Below the pieces are notes generated by a model. That model saw only the letters and a program-made list of their open reading frames with translations, was not told the origin of the DNA and did no database searches. A stretch of 64,000 nt of DNA from Candidatus Eisenbergiella intestinipullorum (lineage in GTDB: Bacteria > Bacillota > Clostridia > Lachnospirales > Lachnospiraceae): assembly GCA_019119815.1 (NCBI GenBank), contig DWWH01000007.1, positions 1-64,000 of the forward strand. Direction: 5' to 3'. Of the stretch, positions 9,248-16,942 are shown piece by piece. Both the position numbers and the translations under genes were made by a program. Within the stretch, counting starts at the first letter, position 1. Each line of letters starts with the position of its first letter.

Positions 9248-9802
9248 TCACAGATACAGCACGGCGCCCAGAACTCCGGAAAGAAGCATCAGCAGGATGG
9301 GGCCGGGCTTTTTCCAGCGGGAAAGGACGAAAACGGCCAGAAAGATGAAAACGGCCCGGACATCCAGACAGGAAAGGCAGATCTGCCCTTCTCCGAAAAA
9401 GGCCAGGGTCAGGATGATGGCCGCCGCAGATGCGATCAGGCCCAGAGAGGCGGATTTCAGGCCGCGCAGGATCCGGGCAAAGCAGGGGGAGGAGGAAAAA
9501 CGGGAAAAAAGCCGGTAGAGCCCCAAGGAAATGAGCACGCCCATGCAGATGCAGCCTGCAGTGGCACAGACTGCTCCGGAAAGTCCGGCTACCCGCATGC
9601 CTACAAAAGTGGAGGTGTTGACTGCCAGAGGTCCGGGCGTCATCTGAGAGATGGTGATAATATCGGTAAATTCCTGTGCGGTCAGCCAGTGAGAGGAGGA
9701 GACTACCTCGTCATGGATCATCGGGATGATGGCATAGCCTCCTCCGATGCTGAACAGACCGATCTTCCAGAAAGTAAAAAACAGGGTTCCAAGAATTTTC
9801 AC
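9248..9802 (-). CDS. Chromate transporter, short CHR subunit (second of pair)
   Basis: A 184-residue membrane protein of the chromate ion transporter family. It starts FWKIGLFSIGGGYAIIPMI and contains DIITISQMTPGPLAVN, both signatures of the CHR domain, with about five hydrophobic segments. Short CHR proteins come as tandem pairs that together make one transporter, exporting chromate or possibly another oxyanion. The start is GTG at 9802 with AAGGAG seven nt upstream; the nearby ATG is out of frame. It follows its partner gene by 3 nt and is certainly cotranscribed. The substrate in an anaerobe may not be chromate. Confidence 0.9.
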   Translation of the reverse strand: MKILGTLFFTFWKIGLFSIGGGYAIIPMIHDEVVSSSHWLTAQEFTDIITISQMTPGPLAVNTSTFVGMRVAGLSGAVCATAGCICMGVLISLGLYRLFSRFSSSPCFARILRGLKSASLGLIASAAAIILTLAFFGEGQICLSCLDVRAVFIFLAVFVLSRWKKPGPILLMLLSGVLGAVLYL

Positions 9803-9805
9803 ATT

Positions 9806-10366
9806 TTACTCCTTTCTGCTCTTCTTCAGCCCTACTCCCGCCGCACAGAGGAACGCGCAGGAAAGGATCAGAATCGCCACATTGATCTGAAACACATAAT
9901 TCAGGATAAAGACCGCCGGGGCCATGAGGGTGAAAAACAGATTCTTTTCTTTTACGATTATCAGGTACATGTCATAGATCAGATCGACGATCAGAGCGGC
10001 AACTCCGGCTTCCATGCCGTTTAATACCGCGTTCACCGCTGCATTGTCCCGGATGAGGGAGTAGACGGAGGAAACGGCGGAGAGGATTATAAGCGGCGGA
10101 AGGACGGCGGCAATGCAGCTGAGAAAGAGCCCTGCCGTTCCCGCTGTGCGGTAGCCTGCCAGGGCACTCATATTGATGGCGATGGCGCCGGGGGAGGACT
10201 GGGAGATGGCGGCGATCCGCATCAAGTCTTCCTCATCAAAGCACTTCCTTTTTTGCACATAGTATTTCCGGATCATGGGGATGACCACATAGCCTCCGCC
10301 AAAGGTAAAGGCACTGATAAAAAGATTGATGGCAAACAGCCAGAGCAGATTTCTTGCTTTTTTCAT
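9806..10366 (-). CDS. Chromate transporter, short CHR subunit (first of pair)
   Basis: A 186-residue membrane protein paired with the next gene. It has the CHR-family N-terminus (INLFISAFTFGGGYVVIPMI) and RIAAISQSSPGAIAINMSAL, aligned in position with its partner, consistent with an ancient duplication and antiparallel heterodimer. It is divergent from a LysR gene, a usual sign of local regulation. The intergenic region (10367-10519) contains two direct repeats and a palindrome that may be operators. Confidence 0.9.
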   Translation of the reverse strand: MKKARNLLWLFAINLFISAFTFGGGYVVIPMIRKYYVQKRKCFDEEDLMRIAAISQSSPGAIAINMSALAGYRTAGTAGLFLSCIAAVLPPLIILSAVSSVYSLIRDNAAVNAVLNGMEAGVAALIVDLIYDMYLIIVKEKNLFFTLMAPAVFILNYVFQINVAILILSCAFLCAAGVGLKKSRKE

Positions 10367-10413
10367 GTTCGGAAGGACCTTTCTTTTGCATTCCCGGATT
10401 TTTGGCCGCGGGT

Positions 10414-10497
10414 TATCTTATCACCGGGCTATCTTATCACTTAACGGGCGATAAATAAAATCATATTCTTTTATGGAATGGATAACCGGGCGGTTAT
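10414..10497. promoter_or_regulatory. Candidate operator region between chromate and LysR genes
   Basis: Two 11-bp direct repeats TATCTTATCAC lie at 10414-10424 and 10430-10440, 16 bp apart. A palindrome ATAACC-GGGC-GGTTAT lies at 10482-10497. LysR regulators often bind interrupted palindromes in such divergent promoters, so this is the likely control region. The link to the LysR protein is inferred from position only. Confidence 0.45.
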
Positions 10498-10519
10498 GAC
10501 TGACGGAACGGAGGAAAAC

Positions 10520-11407
10520 ATGGACATTCGGAAGCTTCGCATTTTCCAGGCGGCAGCGCAAAAGGAAAACTTTACAGAAGCTGCGGGGGAGCTGTTTATG
10601 ACCCAGCCTGCCGTATCCAGAGCCATTCTGGAGCTGGAGCAGGAGGCGGGAACCGCGTTGTTTGTCCGGCTTCCCAACAGGGTATCGCTCACGCCTGCGG
10701 GAAGGCGCCTGCTGAAGCGCAGCGGAGAACTCCTTTCGCTGTACCGGGAAGTGGAGAAGGAACTGGGGGAGCTGGAGGAAAGGGCGGCTGTGCACATCGG
10801 TTCCAGCATTACGGTGGCAAACGGCGGGCTGCCGGCCATCCTGCACAGGCTGCAGGAGCACTTTCCTGACGCGACGGTCACGATCGAGGTGGCGAGCAGC
10901 TCGGCGGTGCTGGAAAAGCTGCGGGAAAACGAGCTGGATGCGGCTTTTGTGGAGGGAAGCGTTTCCGAAGAATGGGCGGCATGCATTCCCTTTTCATCCT
11001 ATACCATCCATGCGGTCTGTTCGCCGGAATTCGCCGCACGTCATCCGGTCCGGTCACTGAAGGAACTGGCCGACCTGCCGCTTCTTCTGCGGGAGCAGGG
11101 AAGCGCTTTGCGGGATAAGCTGGACAGCCTGTTTCTGCTTCACGACCAGAATCCCGTTCCCGCTTGGACCTCTGTGAATTCAAGCGTTCTTCTGAAAGCT
11201 GCCGTAGAGGGCTTTGGTGTTGCCTTTCTTCCGAAAATGATGATTGAAAAGAAGATACGTCAGAAAAAGCTGGAGGAGGTGTTTCTTCCGGAGCTTCCGC
11301 TGGAAAACAGAAGCTGGTTCGTCTGGCGGAAGCAGACGCGTCCCGGCAGGCTGCTGCAGTGCCTGATGGATGCCTGCCGTTCCCGTTTGGATGCGCCGGA
11401 ACAGTAA
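10520..11407 (+). CDS. LysR-family transcriptional regulator
   Basis: A 295-residue protein. The N-terminal winged HTH (residues 1-60) has the family pattern MDIRKLRIFQ, NFTEAAGELFMTQPAVSRAI and LFVRLPNRVSLTPAG. The substrate-binding domain (about 90-290) is of the CysB/LysR type. The start at 10520 is chosen for the GGAGG six nt upstream and family alignment, although the frame is open to 10478. It is divergent from the CHR pair and likely controls it. The effector is unknown; LysR proteins beside such transporters may sense an oxyanion or sulfur-status signal. Confidence 0.88.
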   Translation: MDIRKLRIFQAAAQKENFTEAAGELFMTQPAVSRAILELEQEAGTALFVRLPNRVSLTPAGRRLLKRSGELLSLYREVEKELGELEERAAVHIGSSITVANGGLPAILHRLQEHFPDATVTIEVASSSAVLEKLRENELDAAFVEGSVSEEWAACIPFSSYTIHAVCSPEFAARHPVRSLKELADLPLLLREQGSALRDKLDSLFLLHDQNPVPAWTSVNSSVLLKAAVEGFGVAFLPKMMIEKKIRQKKLEEVFLPELPLENRSWFVWRKQTRPGRLLQCLMDACRSRLDAPEQ

Positions 11408-11418
11408 CTGTCCCGCCA

Positions 11419-11443
11419 GTGCCGGTCACTTGCTGACCGGCAC
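11419..11443. repeat. Perfect 10-bp hairpin after the LysR gene
   Basis: GTGCCGGTCA at 11419-11428 pairs perfectly with TGACCGGCAC at 11434-11443 around a 5-nt loop. No T run follows on either strand, so it is not a standard intrinsic terminator. It may still slow or stabilise the transcript end. Confidence 0.5.
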
Positions 11444-11534
11444 GTAAGAAAAGCGTTACGGCCCGAATCCGGCCCGTCCATCGCCGCAGGCGATCCGGAA
11501 CAGGAAACGACGGCTGTGAGAGAACAGAAAGCGG

Positions 11535-11563
11535 TTGCAATCCCTCCCCGTTTCTGGTATGGT
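11535..11563 (+). promoter_or_regulatory. SigA promoter of hemW
   Basis: TTGCAA at 11535-11540 and TATGGT at 11558-11563 are 17 bp apart, about 20 bp before the hemW start. A promoter of its own fits the separation of hemW from lepA. Confidence 0.55.
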
Positions 11564-11584
11564 AAAAAGGAGAAATGAAAAGCA

Positions 11585-12838
11585 ATGGATCATCTCATTT
11601 CAAACGACACACTTCCTGCCAAAGGGAAGAAGCCCCTCGGCATTTATCTTCACATCCCCTTCTGCATCCGGAAATGTCTGTACTGTGATTTCCTTTCCGC
11701 CCCTTTCGATGAAGCTGCAAGAGAGACCTATGTGAACGCCCTGCTAACAGAGATCGACGCTCAGGCGCCGCTGTACGAGGGCTTTGAGGTGCATACCGTT
11801 TTCTTCGGCGGCGGGACACCGTCCCTGCTTGCGCCGGAGCAGACCGCGGCCATTCTGGAACGGCTGCAGCGCCGCTTCTCTTTTGTTCCGGAAAAGGAGC
11901 AGGAGATCACGCTGGAGGCGAACCCGGGAACGCTGACGCGAAAAAAGCTGCATTCCTGGAAGATGGCCGGGATCAACCGGCTGAGCATCGGGCTGCAGTC
12001 CGCCCATAATGATGAGCTGGAGGCGCTTGGAAGAATCCACACCTGGGAAGAATTTCTGCAGGGCTACGAAGCGGCGAGGCAGGAGGGCTTTTCAAACATC
12101 AACATCGATCTGATGTCGGCCTTGCCCGGACAGAGCGTGGAAAGCTGGATGGATACGCTGGAAAGAACGGCTGATCTGAAGCCGGAGCATATCTCCGCCT
12201 ACAGCCTGATCATCGAGGAAGGCACGCCCTTCTATGACTGGTATGGCCGTCCGGAGGAAAACGGAGAGGCGGCTTCGGGACATTTCCGGCCGGAAACGAG
12301 AAAGCCCCTTCCCTCGGAGGATGAGGAGAGGCGTATGTATGAGCAGACCGGAACATTTCTGGCTGCGAGGGGGTATGGGCGCTACGAGATTTCCAACTAT
12401 GCGCTGCCGGGCTTTGCCTGCCGTCACAATCTCTCCTATTGGGAGAGAACGGACTATGCGGGCTTCGGACTGGGGGCGGCGTCTCTGAGAGAAAACGTAC
12501 GCTGGAAAAATACGGAGGAGCTTTCGGAATATCTGGCACATGCTGCTGAGACGGGGGAAAGAAACGGGATCAAAAAGGAGCTGATGTCTCTTTCTCAGCA
12601 GGAGCAGATGGAGGAATTCATGTTTTTGGGGCTGCGAAAGACAGCGGGAGTGAGTGCTGACACCTTTGCACAGCTTTATGGAAAGCCTCTGGAAGAGGTG
12701 TACGCACAGCCTGTCAGCCGCCTGATCCGGGAGGGCCTGTTGATCCGGTACTGCCGTCCGGAGGGATCCGTCTGTTTCCGGCTGAGTGACAGGGGGATCG
12801 ATGTGAGCAATTATGCTCTTGCCATGTTTCTGTTCTGA
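11585..12838 (+). CDS. hemW: Radical SAM heme chaperone HemW
   Basis: A 417-residue radical SAM protein. The HemW-type cluster motif is HIPFCIRKCLYCDF near residue 22, with the extra cysteine placed as in HemW rather than HemN. FFGGGTPSLL near residue 77 is the SAM-binding glycine motif. The C-terminal HemN_C domain (about 335-400) carries the EFMFLGLRKTAGV segment. HemW binds heme and a [4Fe-4S] cluster and is thought to insert heme into respiratory enzymes. It is often misannotated as coproporphyrinogen III oxidase. It normally follows lepA; here the chromate cluster intervenes. Confidence 0.93.
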   Translation: MDHLISNDTLPAKGKKPLGIYLHIPFCIRKCLYCDFLSAPFDEAARETYVNALLTEIDAQAPLYEGFEVHTVFFGGGTPSLLAPEQTAAILERLQRRFSFVPEKEQEITLEANPGTLTRKKLHSWKMAGINRLSIGLQSAHNDELEALGRIHTWEEFLQGYEAARQEGFSNINIDLMSALPGQSVESWMDTLERTADLKPEHISAYSLIIEEGTPFYDWYGRPEENGEAASGHFRPETRKPLPSEDEERRMYEQTGTFLAARGYGRYEISNYALPGFACRHNLSYWERTDYAGFGLGAASLRENVRWKNTEELSEYLAHAAETGERNGIKKELMSLSQQEQMEEFMFLGLRKTAGVSADTFAQLYGKPLEEVYAQPVSRLIREGLLIRYCRPEGSVCFRLSDRGIDVSNYALAMFLF

Positions 12839-12910
12839 CAGAGCGCGCATCCTGCGCCTGCCTGTTGCTTCTGTCTGCCCTCTGTTTTCCTTCCGGCATC
12901 CGGATACCGT

Positions 12911-12952
12911 CCGTTCGGACGCGATGCAGATCCGTTCGGACGCGATGCAGAT
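12911..12952. repeat. Two tandem 21-bp repeats with a decayed third copy
   Basis: Two perfect 21-bp copies beginning CCGTTCGGACGCGATGCAGA lie at 12911-12931 and 12932-12952. A degenerate third copy (CTGGCCGGGCAAGCAGAT) follows. They lie in the hemW-sigK gap, where no gene was seen. Confidence 0.8.
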
Positions 12953-13042
12953 CTGGCCGGGCAAGCAGATCCGGCCGGGGTACTGGCACTTTGAAGCCCG
13001 GGACCTCATAGAATAGTATTAAACTGACTATGGGGGCTCCTT

Positions 13043-13699
13043 TTGAAAACCTTTCTGAAACCATTGTCCAAAGAAGAGGAAAGAGAGTGCCTTGAGGCAC
13101 TTCAGGGGAGTGACGGCGCAAAAGCCAGGGAGGCCAAGCAGAAGCTGATAGAACGAAATCTGCGGCTGGTAGCCCATATCGCAAAGAAGTATCAGAATGT
13201 GGACGAGGACATGGAGGATCTGATCTCCATCGGCACCATCGGTCTGATCAAGGCAGTGGATTCCTTTGATGCCGCCAAGAACAGCAGGCTTGCCACTTAT
13301 GCGGCCAGATGTATCGACAACGAGCTGCTGATGATGCTGCGCAGCAAGAAAAAGACTTCCCGGGAGGTCTCCCTTTACGAACCCATCGGCACGGACCGGG
13401 AGGGGAATGAGATCAGCCTTCTGGACGTGACAGCGCAGGAAATGCCGGACATCGTGGAACGTCTGGAGCTGCAGCAGAGCCTCGGCAGGCTTTCCGGCAT
13501 GATTGACGCCCTCCTGACAGAGAGGGAGAAGGAGATCATCTGCCTGCGCTACGGACTCGCGGGCGGCGAGGAAGTGACCCAGAGAGAGATCGGGAAGAAG
13601 CTGAACATTTCCCGCAGTTATGTCTCCAGAATTGAAAAAAGAGCACTTCTGAAGCTGCGGGAGGGCTTTGAAAGCCCGGACACCGAAAAAGCCCGCTGA
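13043..13699 (+). CDS. sigK: RNA polymerase sporulation sigma factor SigK
   Basis: A 218-residue sigma-70 family factor. Region 2 carries IERNLRLVAHIAKKYQN and [18 protein letters not shown]; region 4 carries TQREIGKKLNISRSYVSRIEK. SigK drives late mother-cell genes for coat and cortex. The only usable start is TTG at 13043 (GGGGG six nt upstream), because an in-frame stop lies at 13025-13027. The protein begins KTFLKPLSKEEE, so there is no room for the roughly 20-residue inhibitory pro-sequence known from Bacillus. The gene is continuous, without a skin-type insertion. Processing by a SpoIVFB-like protease therefore seems unnecessary, as reported for Clostridioides difficile. Confidence 0.9.
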   Translation: MKTFLKPLSKEEERECLEALQGSDGAKAREAKQKLIERNLRLVAHIAKKYQNVDEDMEDLISIGTIGLIKAVDSFDAAKNSRLATYAARCIDNELLMMLRSKKKTSREVSLYEPIGTDREGNEISLLDVTAQEMPDIVERLELQQSLGRLSGMIDALLTEREKEIICLRYGLAGGEEVTQREIGKKLNISRSYVSRIEKRALLKLREGFESPDTEKAR

Positions 13700-13819
13700 A
13701 AGCGGAAGGCGCTGCAAAATCTCAGGCAAATCTCTGAAAAGTTCTTTTAGAAAAAAATCATCGAAATCATCTTTCAGAAAAAATCCGAAGCAAGAAAACA
13801 GGTGACAAAGGAGGAAAGG

Positions 13820-15370
13820 ATGTACAGCACGATCATAACCGGAGGGCTGCACGGGCTGGACTGCTATCTGGCCCGTGTGGAGGTGGACTGTTCAAGGGGA
13901 CTGCCCGGCTTTGAAATGGTGGGGCTCCTCGGAAGCGAGGTGAAGGAGGCGAGAGAGAGGATCCGGGTTGCGTTCCGGAATGCGGACATGGAGCTTCCGC
14001 CCATGCGGATCACCGTGAATATTTCCCCCGCAAGCCTGCACAAGGCAGGGACCTTTTATGATCTTCCCGTAGCGGCCGGCATTCTGGCGGCTCAGGGGCT
14101 GCTTCCTGCCGAGGAGACACGGCAGGTCATGATCGCGGGAGAGCTGGGGCTGAGCGGAGCCGTCAGGCCGGTGAGGGGCATTTTGCCAATGGTATTGGAG
14201 GCCAGAAGGCAGGGGATAAAACGCTGCGTGATTCCGGCGGAGAATCTGGAGGAAGCACGTCTGGTGGAAGGGATCCGGCTGAGCGGGATCCGCAGCCTGA
14301 CAGAGCTGTCCGATGTGCTGCGAAAAGAAGAAGGGGAAAAGCCGGCGGACCGGAAGAAACGGCAGCAGGGCGTTTCAGTGCAGGGGCCGGATTTCGGTGA
14401 GATCAGAGGACAGGAAGGAGCGAAGAGAGCTGCCGCCGCTGCGGCCGCGGGCTTCCATCATATGCTCCTGATCGGGCCGCCGGGAGCGGGAAAGACCATG
14501 CTCGCCCGCTGTCTGCCCTCCATCCTCCCGCCTTTGTCGGAGGAGGAGCGCCTGGAGACGGCTTCGATCTACAGCGTGGCGGGTCTTCCCGTGGGAGAGC
14601 TTTTGCGCACGGGAAGCCGTCCCTTTGTGGCGCCGCACCATACGGTGACGGGAAGGGCGCTGACCGGGGGCGGTCAGGTGCCGAGACCGGGAGCTGTCAG
14701 CCTGGCACACAGAGGAGTCCTGTTCCTGGACGAGCTGGCGGAATTCAGGAGGGCTACACTGGATCTGCTGCGCCAGCCTCTGGAAGAAAAGCAGGTCAGG
14801 ATCATAAGAAGCAGCGGAGCCTACTGCTATCCTGCAGACTTCATGCTGGTGGCAGCCATGAATCCCTGCCCCTGCGGATATTATCCGGACCGGAACCGCT
14901 GCCGCTGCTCACCCGGACAGGTGGCCCGGTATCTGTCCGGAATTTCGGGGCCCATCCTGGACCGGATGGACCTGTGTATGGAGGTGGAACGGGTGGAATT
15001 CGATGCGCTGATGGGGCGAAAGGGCAGGGCGGAGATGGACAGCTCCACGCTGAGGAGCCTGGTGGAAGGGGCCAGGGAACGTCAGGAACGCCGCTTCCTG
15101 CACGATCCCATGCTGCAGGGGAGGATTCGCTGTAATTCTCAGATGGGACAGAAAGAGCTGAGCCGTTTCTGCACGTTGGGATTTTCGGAACAGCAGTTTC
15201 TGGAGCGGATGTTTGAAAAGCTGGGCCTGACGGCACGTTCCTGCCACCGCCTGCTGCGGGTGGCGCGGACTCTGGCGGATCTGGACGGGGAGGAACGGAT
15301 TGGAATGGATCAGCTCAGTGAAGCGGCCTGTCTGCGTCTTCCCGCCGGAGGCTATCCGGGAAAGGCATGA
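13820..15370 (+). CDS. comM: ComM/YifB-family Mg-chelatase-like AAA+ ATPase
   Basis: A 516-residue protein. The N-terminal ChlI-type fold (about 15-145) has GLPGFEMVGLLGSEVKEARERI with a conserved RI(T)VNISPA strand. The AAA+ core (about 195-400) has Walker A GPPGAGKT and Walker B VLFLDELAEF, then the NPCPCGYY segment with a cysteine cluster. The C-terminal Mg_chelatase_C region follows. In naturally competent bacteria ComM is a helicase that aids branch migration of incoming DNA. The start at 13820 follows AAAGGAGGAAAGG directly. The GTG at 13802 is less likely because it contains that ribosome site. It overlaps dprA by 4 nt, giving a DNA-uptake operon. Confidence 0.93.
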   Translation: MYSTIITGGLHGLDCYLARVEVDCSRGLPGFEMVGLLGSEVKEARERIRVAFRNADMELPPMRITVNISPASLHKAGTFYDLPVAAGILAAQGLLPAEETRQVMIAGELGLSGAVRPVRGILPMVLEARRQGIKRCVIPAENLEEARLVEGIRLSGIRSLTELSDVLRKEEGEKPADRKKRQQGVSVQGPDFGEIRGQEGAKRAAAAAAAGFHHMLLIGPPGAGKTMLARCLPSILPPLSEEERLETASIYSVAGLPVGELLRTGSRPFVAPHHTVTGRALTGGGQVPRPGAVSLAHRGVLFLDELAEFRRATLDLLRQPLEEKQVRIIRSSGAYCYPADFMLVAAMNPCPCGYYPDRNRCRCSPGQVARYLSGISGPILDRMDLCMEVERVEFDALMGRKGRAEMDSSTLRSLVEGARERQERRFLHDPMLQGRIRCNSQMGQKELSRFCTLGFSEQQFLERMFEKLGLTARSCHRLLRVARTLADLDGEERIGMDQLSEAACLRLPAGGYPGKA

Positions 15371-16620
15371 AAGGGAGAGAAAAAGAGATGGAAAAAGCGG
15401 AAAGAAGCAGTCAGGAAATTCTACGGGAGAGGGCATTTTTTCACTGGTTATATAATATAGAAGGAATAGGACGCAAGACCATCCGAAGGCTGATGGATGC
15501 GGTGGGAAGCGCAGAACGCATTTTTAATCTGGAGGAAGAAAAGCTGGATCTGCTGCTTTCCGACTCCCAGAAGAGAAAGCTGCTGGAAGCAAGAGGGCGG
15601 GCAAAGATCCGGCAGGAATATGAGGCGATAAGACGCAGGGGGATCGATCTGTACCCGGCGTCGGATCCGCTTTATCCGAAACGGCTGCTTCCGCTTCCGG
15701 ACAGGCCGGAGGCCGTTTATGTGAAGGGAAGGCTTCCGGAGGAACGGGTCCCGGCGGTGGCTGTGATCGGAGCCAGGATCTGTTCCGCCTACGGCGCCTA
15801 TATGGCAGAGCAGTTTTGTGCTTCTCTGGCATCTGCGGGCGTCTGCATCATCAGCGGGCTGGCGCGCGGAATCGACGGGATCGGTCAGCGGGCCGCTCTG
15901 CGGGCGGGAGGAACGGCCTGTGCGGTGCTGGGCTGCGGCCCGGATCTCTGCTATCCTCCGGAGAACAGGCAGCTTTATGACAGCATGATACAGAGGGGAG
16001 CCGTGGTTTCAGAGTACCCGCCCGGGACGCCTCCCAGGGCGGGACTGTTTCCCCAGAGAAACCGGATCATCAGCGGCCTTGCGGATCTGATCCTGGTCAT
16101 TGAGGCAAGGGAGAAAAGCGGGACCCTGATCACGGTGGATATGGCGCTGGAGCAGGGAAAGGAGGTATGGGCCGTGCCGGGAAGGATCACGGATGAGCTG
16201 AGCCGCGGCTGCAACCGTCTGATCTGGCAGGGAGCTTCTCCTGCCCTGTCTCCGTCCGCCCTCCTGGAGGAGCTGCGCAGGCTTTCCGCTCTGTCCTGGA
16301 AGAGGCCGGCGCAGAAGGAAGCAGAAGGCCGCTGCGGACAGCCGGCAGAAAACGGAACGCGGGCAGGGGCATGCGGAGAAGGCCTTCTGACGGAAAAAGC
16401 TACGGCGGAAGAGGAGAGGCTGCGCACGGCCATCCTGAATGCGCTTGACTTTTCTGCCGTGACGCCGGAGCGGCTGCAGGAGGAGCTGAGAGCATCCGGC
16501 ATATCCTGCAGCCTGCCCGGCCTGATCCGGCTTCTGATGGAGCTGACTCTGGAAGGAAGCTGCGTGCAGGAGGGGAACCGCTTTTGCAGAAAAATGACGC
16601 AGGAGACTCTGAAATGGTGA
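15367..16620 (+). CDS. dprA: DNA-processing protein DprA
   Basis: A 417-residue protein. An N-terminal HhH/SAM-like region (about 25-95) precedes the Rossmann-fold DprA domain (about 110-310) with GARICSAYG, SGLARGIDG, AVLGCGPDLCYPPEN, SEYPPG and FPQRNRIISGL. A C-terminal winged-helix domain (about 350-415) follows a variable linker. DprA binds single-stranded DNA and loads RecA. The ATG at 15367 overlaps the comM stop (ATGA); an in-frame ATG at 15388 with GGGAGAG at better spacing is an equally good start. Together with comM it suggests at least a remnant DNA-uptake capacity, although dprA is also common in non-competent species. Confidence 0.94.
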   Translation: MKGREKEMEKAERSSQEILRERAFFHWLYNIEGIGRKTIRRLMDAVGSAERIFNLEEEKLDLLLSDSQKRKLLEARGRAKIRQEYEAIRRRGIDLYPASDPLYPKRLLPLPDRPEAVYVKGRLPEERVPAVAVIGARICSAYGAYMAEQFCASLASAGVCIISGLARGIDGIGQRAALRAGGTACAVLGCGPDLCYPPENRQLYDSMIQRGAVVSEYPPGTPPRAGLFPQRNRIISGLADLILVIEAREKSGTLITVDMALEQGKEVWAVPGRITDELSRGCNRLIWQGASPALSPSALLEELRRLSALSWKRPAQKEAEGRCGQPAENGTRAGACGEGLLTEKATAEEERLRTAILNALDFSAVTPERLQEELRASGISCSLPGLIRLLMELTLEGSCVQEGNRFCRKMTQETLKW

Positions 16621-16667
16621 ATGGCCGGAGCGGCTGCGGATCGTAATCCGGATCGGGCTGTACCTCT

Positions 16668-16708
16668 TTTTTATACGATAGGAAATTCTATTTCCTATCG
16701 TATAAAAA
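16668..16708. repeat. Perfect 19-bp palindrome after dprA
   Basis: Arms 16668-16686 and 16690-16708 are perfectly complementary around a 3-nt loop. The element begins with T residues and ends with A residues on both strands, which is the reverse of an intrinsic terminator. One arm matches 4152-4170 (near rpsT) at 18 of 19 positions, so it is a repeated motif of unknown role. Confidence 0.8.
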
Positions 16709-16770
16709 CCTCCGGTGGATCGCACTGCGGCGGAAAGGAAGATGTCGCTTACGCGCCCCGCCGCTGGCGG

Positions 16771-16797
16771 AGAATCCCGCAAGCGGGATTCTTTTTT
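16771..16797 (+). terminator. Intrinsic terminator after dprA
   Basis: AGAATCCCG at 16771-16779 pairs with CGGGATTCT at 16784-16792, followed by five more T residues. It ends the comM-dprA transcript before the topA promoter. Confidence 0.85.
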
Positions 16798-16807
16798 ATA
16801 AAATTTC

Positions 16808-16836
16808 TTGCAACGGCCCAAAATATGGTGTATAGT
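16808..16836 (+). promoter_or_regulatory. SigA promoter of topA
   Basis: TTGCAA at 16808-16813 and TATAGT at 16831-16836 are 17 bp apart, just after the dprA terminator. The topA leader is about 100 nt. Confidence 0.7.
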
Positions 16837-16942
16837 GGTTCACGATTGCTGGTCCTTTGGCGTTTTCGTGCGGCAAAGGAAGAACCTTTCCAAACAGTGC
16901 CGCCTGCAGCAAAGAAGCAGGCAGGCGATATAAGAGGTAATT

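Noticed and set aside
12905..12980. A CRISPR array
   Set aside because: The repeats are directly tandem without spacers and only two are intact. No cas genes are near.
16668..16708. Intrinsic terminator of dprA
   Set aside because: The T and A runs are on the wrong sides for a terminator. The nearby hairpin at 16771-16797 fits that role better.
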